Both the position numbers and the translations under genes were made by a program. The notes beneath the pieces are model-generated. The model was not told the DNA's origin. It worked only from the letters and a program-made list of their open reading frames with translations, and made no database searches. A stretch of DNA of 64,000 bases from Geobacillus thermocatenulatus. GTDB taxonomy: Bacteria > Bacillota > Bacilli > Bacillales > Anoxybacillaceae. Within the stretch, counting starts at the first letter, position 1, and each line of letters begins with the position of its first letter. Where the stretch lies: NCBI RefSeq assembly GCF_002217655.1, contig NZ_NEWK01000001.1, positions 1,312,001 through 1,376,000 on the forward strand. Reading direction: 5' to 3'. Shown here in pieces: positions 55,233-63,206 of this stretch.

Positions 55233-55965
55233 CTACGCAGAGATGAGCCGTCAGGCGGCGGACATCATCATCAAACAAGTCAAGGAAAAGCCGACCGCCG
55301 TTCTCGGCTTGGCGACCGGCTCGACGATGCTCGGCGTGTACCGCGAATTGGCCGCCGATCATCGTCAGAATGGGACATCGTATCGGCTCGTGCGCACGGT
55401 CAATTTGGATGAGTATGTCGGGCTCGGTCCGGATCATCCGAACAGTTATCGCCATTATATGAATGAGCATTTGTTTTCAAAGCTTGACATCCCGCTTCAC
55501 GAGACGCATGTGCCGAACGGCTTGGCCGCTGATCTTGACGAAGAATGCCGCCGCTACGAACGGCTCATCGATGAAGTGGGCGGCATCGATTTGCAGCTTT
55601 TGGGCATCGGATGCAACGGCCATATCGGGTTCAACGAGCCTGGGACGCCGTTTTCATCGGCCACCCATGTCGTCGAGCTTGCCGCTTCCACGCGCAAGGC
55701 GAACGCCCGTTTTTTCCCGTCGCTTGATGCAGTGCCGCGCCAGGCGATTACGATGGGGATTGCGACCATTTTGCGGAGCCGCCGCATTCTGCTGTTGGCG
55801 TCAGGTGAGGAAAAAGCGGAGGCCATGGCCCGACTTCTCGAAGGCGTTGTCACACCGGACTTGCCGGCTTCCGCGCTTCACCTTCATCCGGACGTGACGA
55901 TCATCGCCGACCGAGAGGCGCTCTCGCTCATCCCAAAGGAAAAGCGGTGGGTGGATGCGCCGTGA
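55204..55965 (+). CDS. nagB: Glucosamine-6-phosphate deaminase
   Basis: Converts glucosamine 6-phosphate to fructose 6-phosphate and ammonia. The 253-residue product has GLATGSTMLGVY, NLDEYVGL (catalytic Asp), GIGCNGHIGFNEPG and the late DVTIIADREA. AGGAGGAAGAGCG precedes the ATG. Length agrees with the short (monomeric) Bacillus form. Confidence 0.96.
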   Translation: MAIMLLEVADYAEMSRQAADIIIKQVKEKPTAVLGLATGSTMLGVYRELAADHRQNGTSYRLVRTVNLDEYVGLGPDHPNSYRHYMNEHLFSKLDIPLHETHVPNGLAADLDEECRRYERLIDEVGGIDLQLLGIGCNGHIGFNEPGTPFSSATHVVELAASTRKANARFFPSLDAVPRQAITMGIATILRSRRILLLASGEEKAEAMARLLEGVVTPDLPASALHLHPDVTIIADREALSLIPKEKRWVDAP

Positions 55966-56693
55966 TCGATAAACAGTCACCGATTCCGATTTACTATCAG
56001 CTCGAGCAATATATGAAAGAAAAGATCGAAAAAGGGGAGTGGCAGCCGGGCGAAATGATCCCGTCTGAGCGCGAGTTGGCGGAAATGTATGACATCAGCC
56101 GGATGACCGTTCGGCAGGCGGTCAACAATTTAGTGAACGATGGCTATCTCATCCGCCGGCGCGGGAAAGGAACATTTGTCGCCGCGAACAAAATCGAGCA
56201 GCCGCTGAAAGGGCTGACGAGCTTTTCCGAAGATATGCGATCACGCGGCATGGAGCCGGGCACGATCGTCCTTAGCTTTGAGACGGTTCCGGCTTCCGGG
56301 AAGCTCGCTGAAGGACTTGGCGTCACAGAAGGCGATGACCTTTACGAAGTCCGCCGTCTTCGGTTGGCCGACGGCTTGCCGATGGCGTTGGAGACGCTGT
56401 ACATTCCGGTCAATCTCGTCCCCGGACTGACGCGTGATGTTGTAAGCGGTTCCGTCTATGAATTTATTGAAAAAGAAAAAGGGATGATCATCGGCTCCGC
56501 AGTTCAAACATTGGAAGCATCTGTCGCCCGCAAGGTGGAGGCGGAGCATCTGAAGATGAAAGAAGGGGCTCCAGTGTTGCTGCTTGAGCGCCGCACGCAC
56601 CTTGTCGACGGTCGGCCGCTTGAAGTCGTCAAATCGGTGTACCGCGGCGACCGGTACAAATTTATGATTGAGATGAAAAGGGGAGGATCATGA
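55962..56693 (+). CDS. nagR: GntR/HutC-family repressor NagR
   Basis: Repressor of GlcNAc use, 243 residues, equal to B. subtilis NagR (YvoA). N-terminal winged helix (PSERELAEMYDISRMTVRQAV, then YLIRRRGKGTFVA) and C-terminal UTRA ligand domain. GTG start overlapping the nagB stop. Its probable operator lies before nagA, so the operon is autoregulated. Confidence 0.95.
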   Translation: MIDKQSPIPIYYQLEQYMKEKIEKGEWQPGEMIPSERELAEMYDISRMTVRQAVNNLVNDGYLIRRRGKGTFVAANKIEQPLKGLTSFSEDMRSRGMEPGTIVLSFETVPASGKLAEGLGVTEGDDLYEVRRLRLADGLPMALETLYIPVNLVPGLTRDVVSGSVYEFIEKEKGMIIGSAVQTLEASVARKVEAEHLKMKEGAPVLLLERRTHLVDGRPLEVVKSVYRGDRYKFMIEMKRGGS

Positions 56694-58057
56694 TGTTAGG
56701 GTTTTTGCAACGGCTTGGAAAAGCGTTAATGTTGCCGATTGCCGTATTGCCGGCGGCAGGATTGTTGCTTCGGCTTGGCCAGCCTGATTTATTGAACTTG
56801 CCATTTATCGCCGCCGCAGGCGATGCGGTGTTTTCCAATTTAGCGCTCATTTTTGCCATCGGTGTGGCCATCGGTTTTTCAAAGGACGGCAACGGTGCGG
56901 CGGCGCTCGCTGGGGCGATCGGCTATTTTGTGTTGACGAAAGGCGCTGCCGCAATTGATAAAGACATTAATATGTCTGTATTAGGCGGCATCATCTCCGG
57001 GGTGATCGCCGGGCTTTTATACAACCGTTATCATGATATCAAGTTGCCGGATTGGCTCGGCTTTTTCGGCGGACGGCGGTTTGTGCCGATCGTGACATCG
57101 CTTGTCATGCTCGTGCTTGCCTTGATTTTTGGCTATGTATGGCCGCCGATTCAAGACGGCATCAACGAGGTCGGCCATTGGATCGTCGGCGCTGGGGCGG
57201 TTGGCGTCGGCATTTTCGGGTTCCTCAACCGGCTGCTCATTCCAGTCGGATTGCACCATGTGTTAAACAGTTTCGTCTGGTTTGTGTTTGGCGAGTATCA
57301 TGGAAAAACGGGTGATTTAAGCCGCTTTTTCGCCGGCGACCCGGATGCGGGCATTTTTATGGCCGGCTTCTTCCCGATCATGATGTTTGGTCTGCCCGCG
57401 GCAGCGCTGGCGATGATCGCGGCGGCGAAAAAAGAGCGTCGCAAAGCGGTCGCCGGCGCGCTCCTTGGCGTGGCGTTGACGTCGTTTTTAACCGGGATTA
57501 CGGAGCCCATTGAGTTTCTCTTCATGTTTTTATCGCCATTGCTCTACGTTGTCCATGCCGTGTTGACCGGCTTGTCGCTCGCAGTGGCGACAATGCTTGA
57601 CATCCACCATGGGTTTACGTTCTCGGCCGGGGCGATTGATTTTTTCTTAAACTACGGCATTGCGAAAAAACCGTATTGGTTGATTGTTCAAGGTCTTGTA
57701 TATGCTGTCGTCTATTTCGTCGTCTTCTATTTCCTCATTACGAAGCTCGATTTGAAAACGCCGGGGCGTGAAGAGGAGGTAGAGGGCGAGTTTGCCGACA
57801 GCGGTGCGGCGCAGTCGGGCGTCCAATACGAGGACCTTGCTGCAAAATATATCGAGGCGTTGGGAGGAAAAGATAATCTTGCCCAAATTGACAATTGTGT
57901 CACACGCTTGCGCCTAAAAGTGAAAGACATGTCAAAAGTCAACGAAGCAGAATTGAAACGTTTGGGAGCGAAAGGTGTGCTTCGCCTCAACCAAACGGAT
58001 TTGCAAGTGGTCGTCGGCACGGATGTCGAATTTCTGGCCAACGCGATGAGAAAATAA
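56693..58057 (+). CDS. nagP: PTS transporter IIBC, N-acetylglucosamine-type
   Basis: Phosphotransferase permease, about 454 residues. The IIC domain has around ten membrane segments, GFLNRLLIPVGLHHVLNSFVW and GITEPIEFLFMF; the IIB domain after about residue 375 has the phosphorylated Cys in IDNCVTRLRL (about 402). No IIA domain is present, so a general IIA must serve. Two ATG codons (56690, 56693) follow GGGGAGG. Substrate GlcNAc is inferred from the operon. Confidence 0.9.
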   Translation: MLGFLQRLGKALMLPIAVLPAAGLLLRLGQPDLLNLPFIAAAGDAVFSNLALIFAIGVAIGFSKDGNGAAALAGAIGYFVLTKGAAAIDKDINMSVLGGIISGVIAGLLYNRYHDIKLPDWLGFFGGRRFVPIVTSLVMLVLALIFGYVWPPIQDGINEVGHWIVGAGAVGVGIFGFLNRLLIPVGLHHVLNSFVWFVFGEYHGKTGDLSRFFAGDPDAGIFMAGFFPIMMFGLPAAALAMIAAAKKERRKAVAGALLGVALTSFLTGITEPIEFLFMFLSPLLYVVHAVLTGLSLAVATMLDIHHGFTFSAGAIDFFLNYGIAKKPYWLIVQGLVYAVVYFVVFYFLITKLDLKTPGREEEVEGEFADSGAAQSGVQYEDLAAKYIEALGGKDNLAQIDNCVTRLRLKVKDMSKVNEAELKRLGAKGVLRLNQTDLQVVVGTDVEFLANAMRK

Positions 58058-58106
58058 GGAACAACGAAGCCGTTCTTTTAAGGGACGCCAGAAAGGGGGA
58101 GCTCCG

Positions 58107-59024
58107 GTGAAGCGGCTGCTGGATTGCAACGCCTCCGATTTTCGTCGGATGACAGGAAAACAGTTAAAACAATCGATTCAAGCGTCAGAAGGCAGGGTGA
58201 TCGTCGCGGAAGTCATCGGGGAATTTGCGCCGCTGTATCCGGCGGTCACCAACGCCGAACTGGCCGCGGCGTTTGGGGCGGATTTGCTGTTGTTGAATTG
58301 GTTCGATGTGTTCCGGCCGGTTGTGAACGGGTTGGACACGAACGAACCGAATCAAATGGTGGAACGGTTAAAGCAGTTGACAGGGCGCCCGGTTGGCGTC
58401 AATTTGGAGCCGGTTGACCCAAATGCAAAGCAGCTTGAGGAGCTTGCGGCGCTGCCAAAAGGGAGAATGGCAACGGCCGAGTCGCTGCAACAAGCAAAAC
58501 AGCTAGGATTTGATTTTGTTTGCCTAACCGGAAACCCGAAAACAGGCGTGACGAATGATGAGATTGTGAAAGCCATCGAAACGGCGCGGTCCATTTTAGG
58601 CGAGGACGCTCTCGTGATGGCTGGGAAAATGCACGCGGCAGGCGTTGCCGATGAAGCGGGAAGCGGGATCGTATCGGAAGAAGTGGTGGTGCGTTTCATT
58701 CACGCTGGTGCGGATGTCGTTTTGATGCCGGCTCCTGGAACGGTGCCGGGGGTGATATTAGACAAGACAGAGAAGCTTGTTCAGGTGGCGCATGAACATG
58801 GGGCGCTTGCGATGCTGACGATCGGCACAAGCCAAGAAGGAGCTGACGAGAGTACGATTCGTCAAATCGCGCTTGCAAGCAAAATGGCTGGGGCGGATCT
58901 ACATCATATCGGCGACTCTGGCTATCATGGCATCGCTGTTCCAGAGAATATTATGGCGTATTCGATCGCCATTCGCGGCAGACGCCATACGTATATTCGC
59001 ATGGCAAGATCGCCGTTGAGATAA
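58107..59024 (+). CDS. Uncharacterised probable TIM-barrel protein in the nag operon
   Basis: A 305-residue soluble protein, about 50 bases after the PTS gene with GGGGGAGCTCC before its GTG start. Alternating strands and helices with repeated glycine turns (VIVAEVIGEF, FVCLTGNPKTG, ALVMAGKMHAAG, LHHIGDSGYHG) suggest a phosphate-binding beta/alpha barrel. Homologues have been labelled as phosphonomutase- or HAD-like, without experiment as far as I know. The operon suggests action on an amino-sugar phosphate. Confidence 0.75.
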   Translation: MKRLLDCNASDFRRMTGKQLKQSIQASEGRVIVAEVIGEFAPLYPAVTNAELAAAFGADLLLLNWFDVFRPVVNGLDTNEPNQMVERLKQLTGRPVGVNLEPVDPNAKQLEELAALPKGRMATAESLQQAKQLGFDFVCLTGNPKTGVTNDEIVKAIETARSILGEDALVMAGKMHAAGVADEAGSGIVSEEVVVRFIHAGADVVLMPAPGTVPGVILDKTEKLVQVAHEHGALAMLTIGTSQEGADESTIRQIALASKMAGADLHHIGDSGYHGIAVPENIMAYSIAIRGRRHTYIRMARSPLR

Positions 59025-59045
59025 AGTGGAATATGATCAGTCGGT

Positions 59046-59077
59046 CCCAAAAGCATTCGCTTTTGGGGCGTTTTTTT
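59046..59077 (+). terminator. Terminator of the nag operon
   Basis: CCCAAAAGC-attc-GCTTTTGGG-GCG followed by seven T. Confidence 0.92.
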
Positions 59078-59168
59078 GCCGGGAGAGGATAGGATGGGAG
59101 CCAAGATGATGGAAAAATAAGTTTGCGGATGTGGGAAACATTTGCCTTGTACTGCCGCCTCTATTTAT

Positions 59169-59381
59169 CATCCTGAACCGAGAAGACCCCCACTTTCACG
59201 CGTGAGCGGAAGTGGGGGATGAATGGGGATGGGTCATCGCTCTTCCTCTTGCTTTCACAGAATAGAAAGTGTAAAGAACCGTGGGACGCACGGGGATGGC
59301 TTGGTGGACAGCCTGCCGTGGGGCGGGTGTTCTCAAGAATCTCCCACTTCTAAGCGTACGCGTAGGTGGGAGAGCGTTCAA
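59169..59381 (+). mobile_element. Relic or mini IS605-type element (orphan right end)
   Basis: Between a TTTAT (59164-59168) and a terminal GTTCAA (59376-59381) lie two hairpins: CCCCCACTT...AAGTGGGGG near 59187-59218 and CTCCCACTTC-taagcgtacgc-GTAGGTGGGAG near 59340-59372. The segment resembles the 3' end (omega RNA region) of tnpB elements, but there is no tnpB. The gene-free stretch 59025-59459 holds this relic, a terminator and a tandem repeat. Confidence 0.6.
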
Positions 59382-59427
59382 TTTGTGATCAAATGAAAGA
59401 ACAAATTTGTGATAAAATTAAAAAACA
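59380..59427 (+). repeat. Tandem 24-bp direct repeat before the kinase gene
   Basis: AATTTGTGATCAAATGAAAG... (59380-59403) and AATTTGTGATAAAATTAAAA... (59404-59427) are adjacent and match at 21 of 24 bases. The second contains a TGTGATAAAAT that could be an extended -10 for the kinase operon. Confidence 0.65.
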
Positions 59428-59459
59428 AATGGGAAAGCATTGCGAGTGGCGGGGAGAAT

Positions 59460-60212
59460 ATGATGATTGCCGAGCCATTATTTCATCTCATTCTCATTTT
59501 CAGCGTATTGTTGCCGCTTGTATCGTTGACAGTGTTGGCGCTGTTGGGAGTAGCGGAAAAAGAAGTGGATTATTGGCAGTTGGAACATGCGCGCCTTCGA
59601 TTGGAAAAAGAACTTCAAGAAAGCAAGTATATGCAACTCCATCAACAAATCCGACCGCATTTCTTTTTCAATGCGTTGAACGCTTTCTTATCCTTGGCGC
59701 GCTTAGGAAAAAATGAAGAAATGATTCGGGGAATGGAGCATTTTGCGCTGTTTTTGCGTGATAGCTATGAGACGAAACAGCCGCTTATTCCGTTCAAACA
59801 AGAATGGGCGCATACAAGCAACTATCTAGCGGTGCAGCAGCTTCGCTTCGGTTCACGGCTGTCGGTGTCGGTGCAAATGGATCCGGATGGAGAGCGTGCG
59901 CTCATTCCTTCTTATACGTTGCAAACGCTGGTGGAAAACGCATTCAAACATGGCCTTGAGAAAAAAGCGGGTGAAAAATGTTTGGCGATCGATTTTCGAC
60001 GCCAAGGCAACTGGGTATATTTGCGCGTCTGCGATAATGGCAATGAAGGGAAGGAGTTATCCATCGCGAATGGAGGTGTCGGCTTGGATAATTTGCGCAA
60101 GCGGTTTGCTCTTTTGTTTGATTTGCCAACTCAGCTTGTGTTGCAAAAAGATGATCGCGGGTGGACAGAGGCGCTTGTCGTTTGGCCGTATGTTCCAGGG
60201 GATGAGGGATAA
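59460..60212 (+). CDS. Sensor histidine kinase, LytS/YesM type
   Basis: A 250-residue kinase with one or two N-terminal membrane segments (FHLILIFSVLLPLVSLTVLALLG), a short coiled coil and a His_kinase domain with the phosphorylated His67 in QQIRPHFFFNAL, then an ATPase domain (TLVENAFKHGLEKK, DNGNEG, GGVGLDNLRKR). It lacks an extracellular sensor domain, so its signal may be membrane-borne or come from a partner. GGGGAGAAT precedes ATG 59460. Confidence 0.85.
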   Translation: MMIAEPLFHLILIFSVLLPLVSLTVLALLGVAEKEVDYWQLEHARLRLEKELQESKYMQLHQQIRPHFFFNALNAFLSLARLGKNEEMIRGMEHFALFLRDSYETKQPLIPFKQEWAHTSNYLAVQQLRFGSRLSVSVQMDPDGERALIPSYTLQTLVENAFKHGLEKKAGEKCLAIDFRRQGNWVYLRVCDNGNEGKELSIANGGVGLDNLRKRFALLFDLPTQLVLQKDDRGWTEALVVWPYVPGDEG

Positions 60213-60215
60213 ACG

Positions 60216-60917
60216 ATGAAGGTGCTGATTGTCGATGATGAATATTTGGAATTGGAACAACTCACGTATTTGGTGAAGCGGAAATATCCGCATTGGGAAG
60301 TATGGCCGGCGGAGGATGCCGCAGAGGCGAAACGGTTGGCCGCATCCCATCGCTTCCGGCTGGCGCTGATCGATATCCACCTTCCTGGACAGTCCGGGTT
60401 GGATTTGGCCTATGAGCTCAAACAAAAACAGCCCGATCTTGCCTTGATCATTATCACAGCCTACCAAGATTTTGCTTATGCCAAACGGGCGATTCAGCTT
60501 GAAGTGCTCGACTACTTGGTGAAGCCGCTCATCGAGAGCGAGTTTGATCAAGCGTTGTCGAAATTTGAACAAAAGCATCCGGAAGCGCTTGTCTCGTCCC
60601 CGCTCATCCGCGCGGCGCTCGAATATGTGCACTGTCATTATGCACAAAAAATCAGCTTAACCGAGGTAGCCGTTGCCGTGCATGTACATCCAGCCTATTT
60701 GAGCAGGCTGTTTGTTGAGGAGATCGGCATCCATTTTAAGGATTACGTCAATCGATATCGGATTGAAAAGGCGAAAGAGCTGTTGACCAAAAAGCCGGAT
60801 TGGTCCATGGCACGCATTGCTGAGGAGACAGGATTTTCTAGTCAACATCATTTCAGTCATTTGTTTCGAAAATATGTCGGCATCCCGCCTACGAAGTATA
60901 AGGAGACCAATGGATAA
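60216..60917 (+). CDS. AraC-type response regulator
   Basis: A 233-residue YesN-like regulator: receiver domain with Asp53 in LIDIHLPG and Lys in YLVKPL, then a C-terminal AraC DNA-binding domain (ISLTEVAVAVHVHPAYLSRLF and ARIAEETGFSSQHHFSHLFRK). Pairs with the upstream kinase, three bases apart. The likely targets are the downstream genes. Confidence 0.9.
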   Translation: MKVLIVDDEYLELEQLTYLVKRKYPHWEVWPAEDAAEAKRLAASHRFRLALIDIHLPGQSGLDLAYELKQKQPDLALIIITAYQDFAYAKRAIQLEVLDYLVKPLIESEFDQALSKFEQKHPEALVSSPLIRAALEYVHCHYAQKISLTEVAVAVHVHPAYLSRLFVEEIGIHFKDYVNRYRIEKAKELLTKKPDWSMARIAEETGFSSQHHFSHLFRKYVGIPPTKYKETNG

Positions 60918-62206
60918 TGGACTGGTATATGCTTTTATTCATGGCATGCGTACTGCTGCTTGCTGCTGTGCCGCATATTGGTCGCTGCAGTTTTATCGGA
61001 GCGGAGGCGCTTGGATTAAGCAAGGGGGTCAATGCCCTGTTACTGCGTTTCGCATCCGGTGAGCTGCTGTTGTTTGGATGTTATGCTTTTATTCATGGTG
61101 GGGTGGCGGCGGGGGTGGTGACGGCTATGGCGGTGTGGGCCGCCGTTTTTGTGCTTTGGCGTTCAGCAGTGGCCGTACGCTATCGTTCCCTAACAGAGGA
61201 AGGGGATCGCTGGCCGGACTGCTGTTTTACGGCGCGGGCTTTGTTTTTCTTTCGGTTTTTTGTTCGCCTTCTTTCGATCGGCCGGCTGCTTACCGTTGTC
61301 GTGTTATGTGCCTATTTGTTGCAGCAACTCTTTCGTTTTTCTCCGACTTTTTTATTCATTTGGTTCGTCTATGTGTACGTGTTTACCGTGCTCGCCGGTT
61401 GGTTGGGGATGCGGAAAATCGGAACGGTTCTGCTATACATTGTTTATATAGTGATGGGAATGGTTCCGTTTGCCTATTATCTAACGGGTGGTGTGGCGCG
61501 GCAATATGAGATGATTGTACGCACTGTCCCAGCTTCCCTCGATGTGAACATGGTTTCGTTGTTCGTGTTGTTTTGGGCTGTGCTGGCGGCGGCTGCCGGG
61601 CAATGGTTGGCCGACGAGTATGTATGGGATATTGCATCAATATTGAAAAAAGAACGCGTTGCGCTGACGTTTTCTATGGCCGCGTTTTGCCTTGCTCCGC
61701 TTCCGTTGGCCGTCGCAGCCTTATGCGTCCCGTATGCGGCGGCCGCTTCGACTGCCGCCATACTGAAACGGTGGCTGCTTCATTCTTCTGTCTTGATTGC
61801 TTGGCCGCTTACTATTGCCTTGCTGGCGGCGTTGTCACTTAGCTTATCCCTTTCCTTGCATTCCGTTGTGCAAATTTTTTGGCACAGGTGGAGCAGGCAT
61901 CTCTCATGGACATATGTCATCTCTTTTTTGCTTGTACTAGCCCTCTTTTTTATTGCTCCTCTTCTTCCGATGCGGATGGTCATGTTTTCGACCGCCTTGC
62001 TTGCCTCCTCGTGTTTTGGGTTGGCTGCTTTACGGACAGGAGAGAAACCGATGGGGGTTATAGGCATGATCGGATGGGTATGTTTGTTTGCTATCGCCTG
62101 GCGATGGGGAATGCGCTATAATGTGCTGGAGGCCATAGCATGGAATGGGATTGGCGGTTTCTTGTTTACTCAGATTTATCGATTAATTCAAAAAATAAAG
62201 AAGTAA
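60917..62206 (+). CDS. Polytopic membrane protein of unknown function
   Basis: A 429-residue protein with roughly ten to twelve hydrophobic segments and few charged residues. It is translationally coupled to the response regulator (TAATG overlap). No transporter signature is recognisable to me; it could be a transporter-like sensor partner of the kinase or a permease. The C terminus is short and basic (IQKIKK). Codon use looks like the host's. Confidence 0.75.
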   Translation: MDWYMLLFMACVLLLAAVPHIGRCSFIGAEALGLSKGVNALLLRFASGELLLFGCYAFIHGGVAAGVVTAMAVWAAVFVLWRSAVAVRYRSLTEEGDRWPDCCFTARALFFFRFFVRLLSIGRLLTVVVLCAYLLQQLFRFSPTFLFIWFVYVYVFTVLAGWLGMRKIGTVLLYIVYIVMGMVPFAYYLTGGVARQYEMIVRTVPASLDVNMVSLFVLFWAVLAAAAGQWLADEYVWDIASILKKERVALTFSMAAFCLAPLPLAVAALCVPYAAAASTAAILKRWLLHSSVLIAWPLTIALLAALSLSLSLSLHSVVQIFWHRWSRHLSWTYVISFLLVLALFFIAPLLPMRMVMFSTALLASSCFGLAALRTGEKPMGVIGMIGWVCLFAIAWRWGMRYNVLEAIAWNGIGGFLFTQIYRLIQKIKK

Positions 62207-62287
62207 CAAAAATGAATCAAAAAAATGCAAAATAGTTTGTTTGCTCCCTGTTATAATGAGACAAAAACGAAAGGGAGGAAAGCGGAC

Positions 62288-63193
62288 ATGTCATTTGTTC
62301 CATGCACAACGGCCATTTATGCATTTAGCAAAAACCACCAACCGGTTCGAACAGTCCAGTCAGGGGAAACGTTTGTCATCGAAACGTACGACTGTTTCCA
62401 AAATCAAATTACTTCAAGCGAAACGCCGTTTGACTCGATCGATTGGAATCATATCAATCCGGCGACCGGACCGATCTATATTGAAGGGGCGGAACCCGGT
62501 GACATTTTAGCGGTAAAAATTGAACAGATTCGCCTCAAAGGACAGGGGGTCATGGCTGTCGGCCCAGGGCTCGGGGTGCTTGGAGACCGGATTCCGCAGT
62601 TTGAGGCAAAAATGATTCCAGTAGAAGAAAACCGGGCCGTATTTGACGAGCATCTTTCTATTCCATTAAATCCAATGATTGGCGTTATCGGGGTAGCGCC
62701 GAGCGGTGAGGATGTGTCGTGCGGGATGCCCGGGCCGCATGGCGGCAATATGGATACAAAGCTCATTACAACAGGGGCAACCGTTTACTTCCCGGTTTTT
62801 GTCAAAGGGGCGTTGTTCGCATTAGGCGATTTGCATGCGGCGATGGGGGACGGCGAAATCGGCGTGTCTGGTATCGAAATTTCGGGGGAAGTGACGGTCA
62901 CCGTCCGGGTGATGAAAGGATATTCGCTCAACCATCCACTGTTGCAAAACGATGATGGCATTGCGACGATCGTCTCGGCCAAAACGTTGGATGAGGCGGT
63001 CAAACAGTCGGTTGAGGAAATGGTTAATTTGCTGTTGCCGCACACTCCGTTGACGCTGAACCATTTGACGATGGTGCTTAGCGCTGTCGGTCAGACACAA
63101 ATCAGTCAAGTCGTTGACCCGCTCGTCACGGCGCGTTTCTTTGTACCGCGATTTGTGCTTGAAGCGTATGGCATCCGCCTGTTTGAGGATTGA
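62288..63193 (+). CDS. Acetamidase/formamidase family protein
   Basis: A 301-residue homologue of the FmdA_AmdA family, which hydrolyses short amides to ammonia and acid. Typical stretches: DWNHINPATGPIYIEGAEPGD, GMPGPHGGNMDTKLIT and FALGDLHAAMGDGEIGVSGIE, which contain the probable metal-binding His and Asp residues. A TATAAT at 62252-62257 and GGGAGG before ATG 62288 suggest its own promoter. Substrate unknown. Confidence 0.9.
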   Translation: MSFVPCTTAIYAFSKNHQPVRTVQSGETFVIETYDCFQNQITSSETPFDSIDWNHINPATGPIYIEGAEPGDILAVKIEQIRLKGQGVMAVGPGLGVLGDRIPQFEAKMIPVEENRAVFDEHLSIPLNPMIGVIGVAPSGEDVSCGMPGPHGGNMDTKLITTGATVYFPVFVKGALFALGDLHAAMGDGEIGVSGIEISGEVTVTVRVMKGYSLNHPLLQNDDGIATIVSAKTLDEAVKQSVEEMVNLLLPHTPLTLNHLTMVLSAVGQTQISQVVDPLVTARFFVPRFVLEAYGIRLFED

Positions 63194-63206
63194 GGAGGGA
63201 ACGGCG

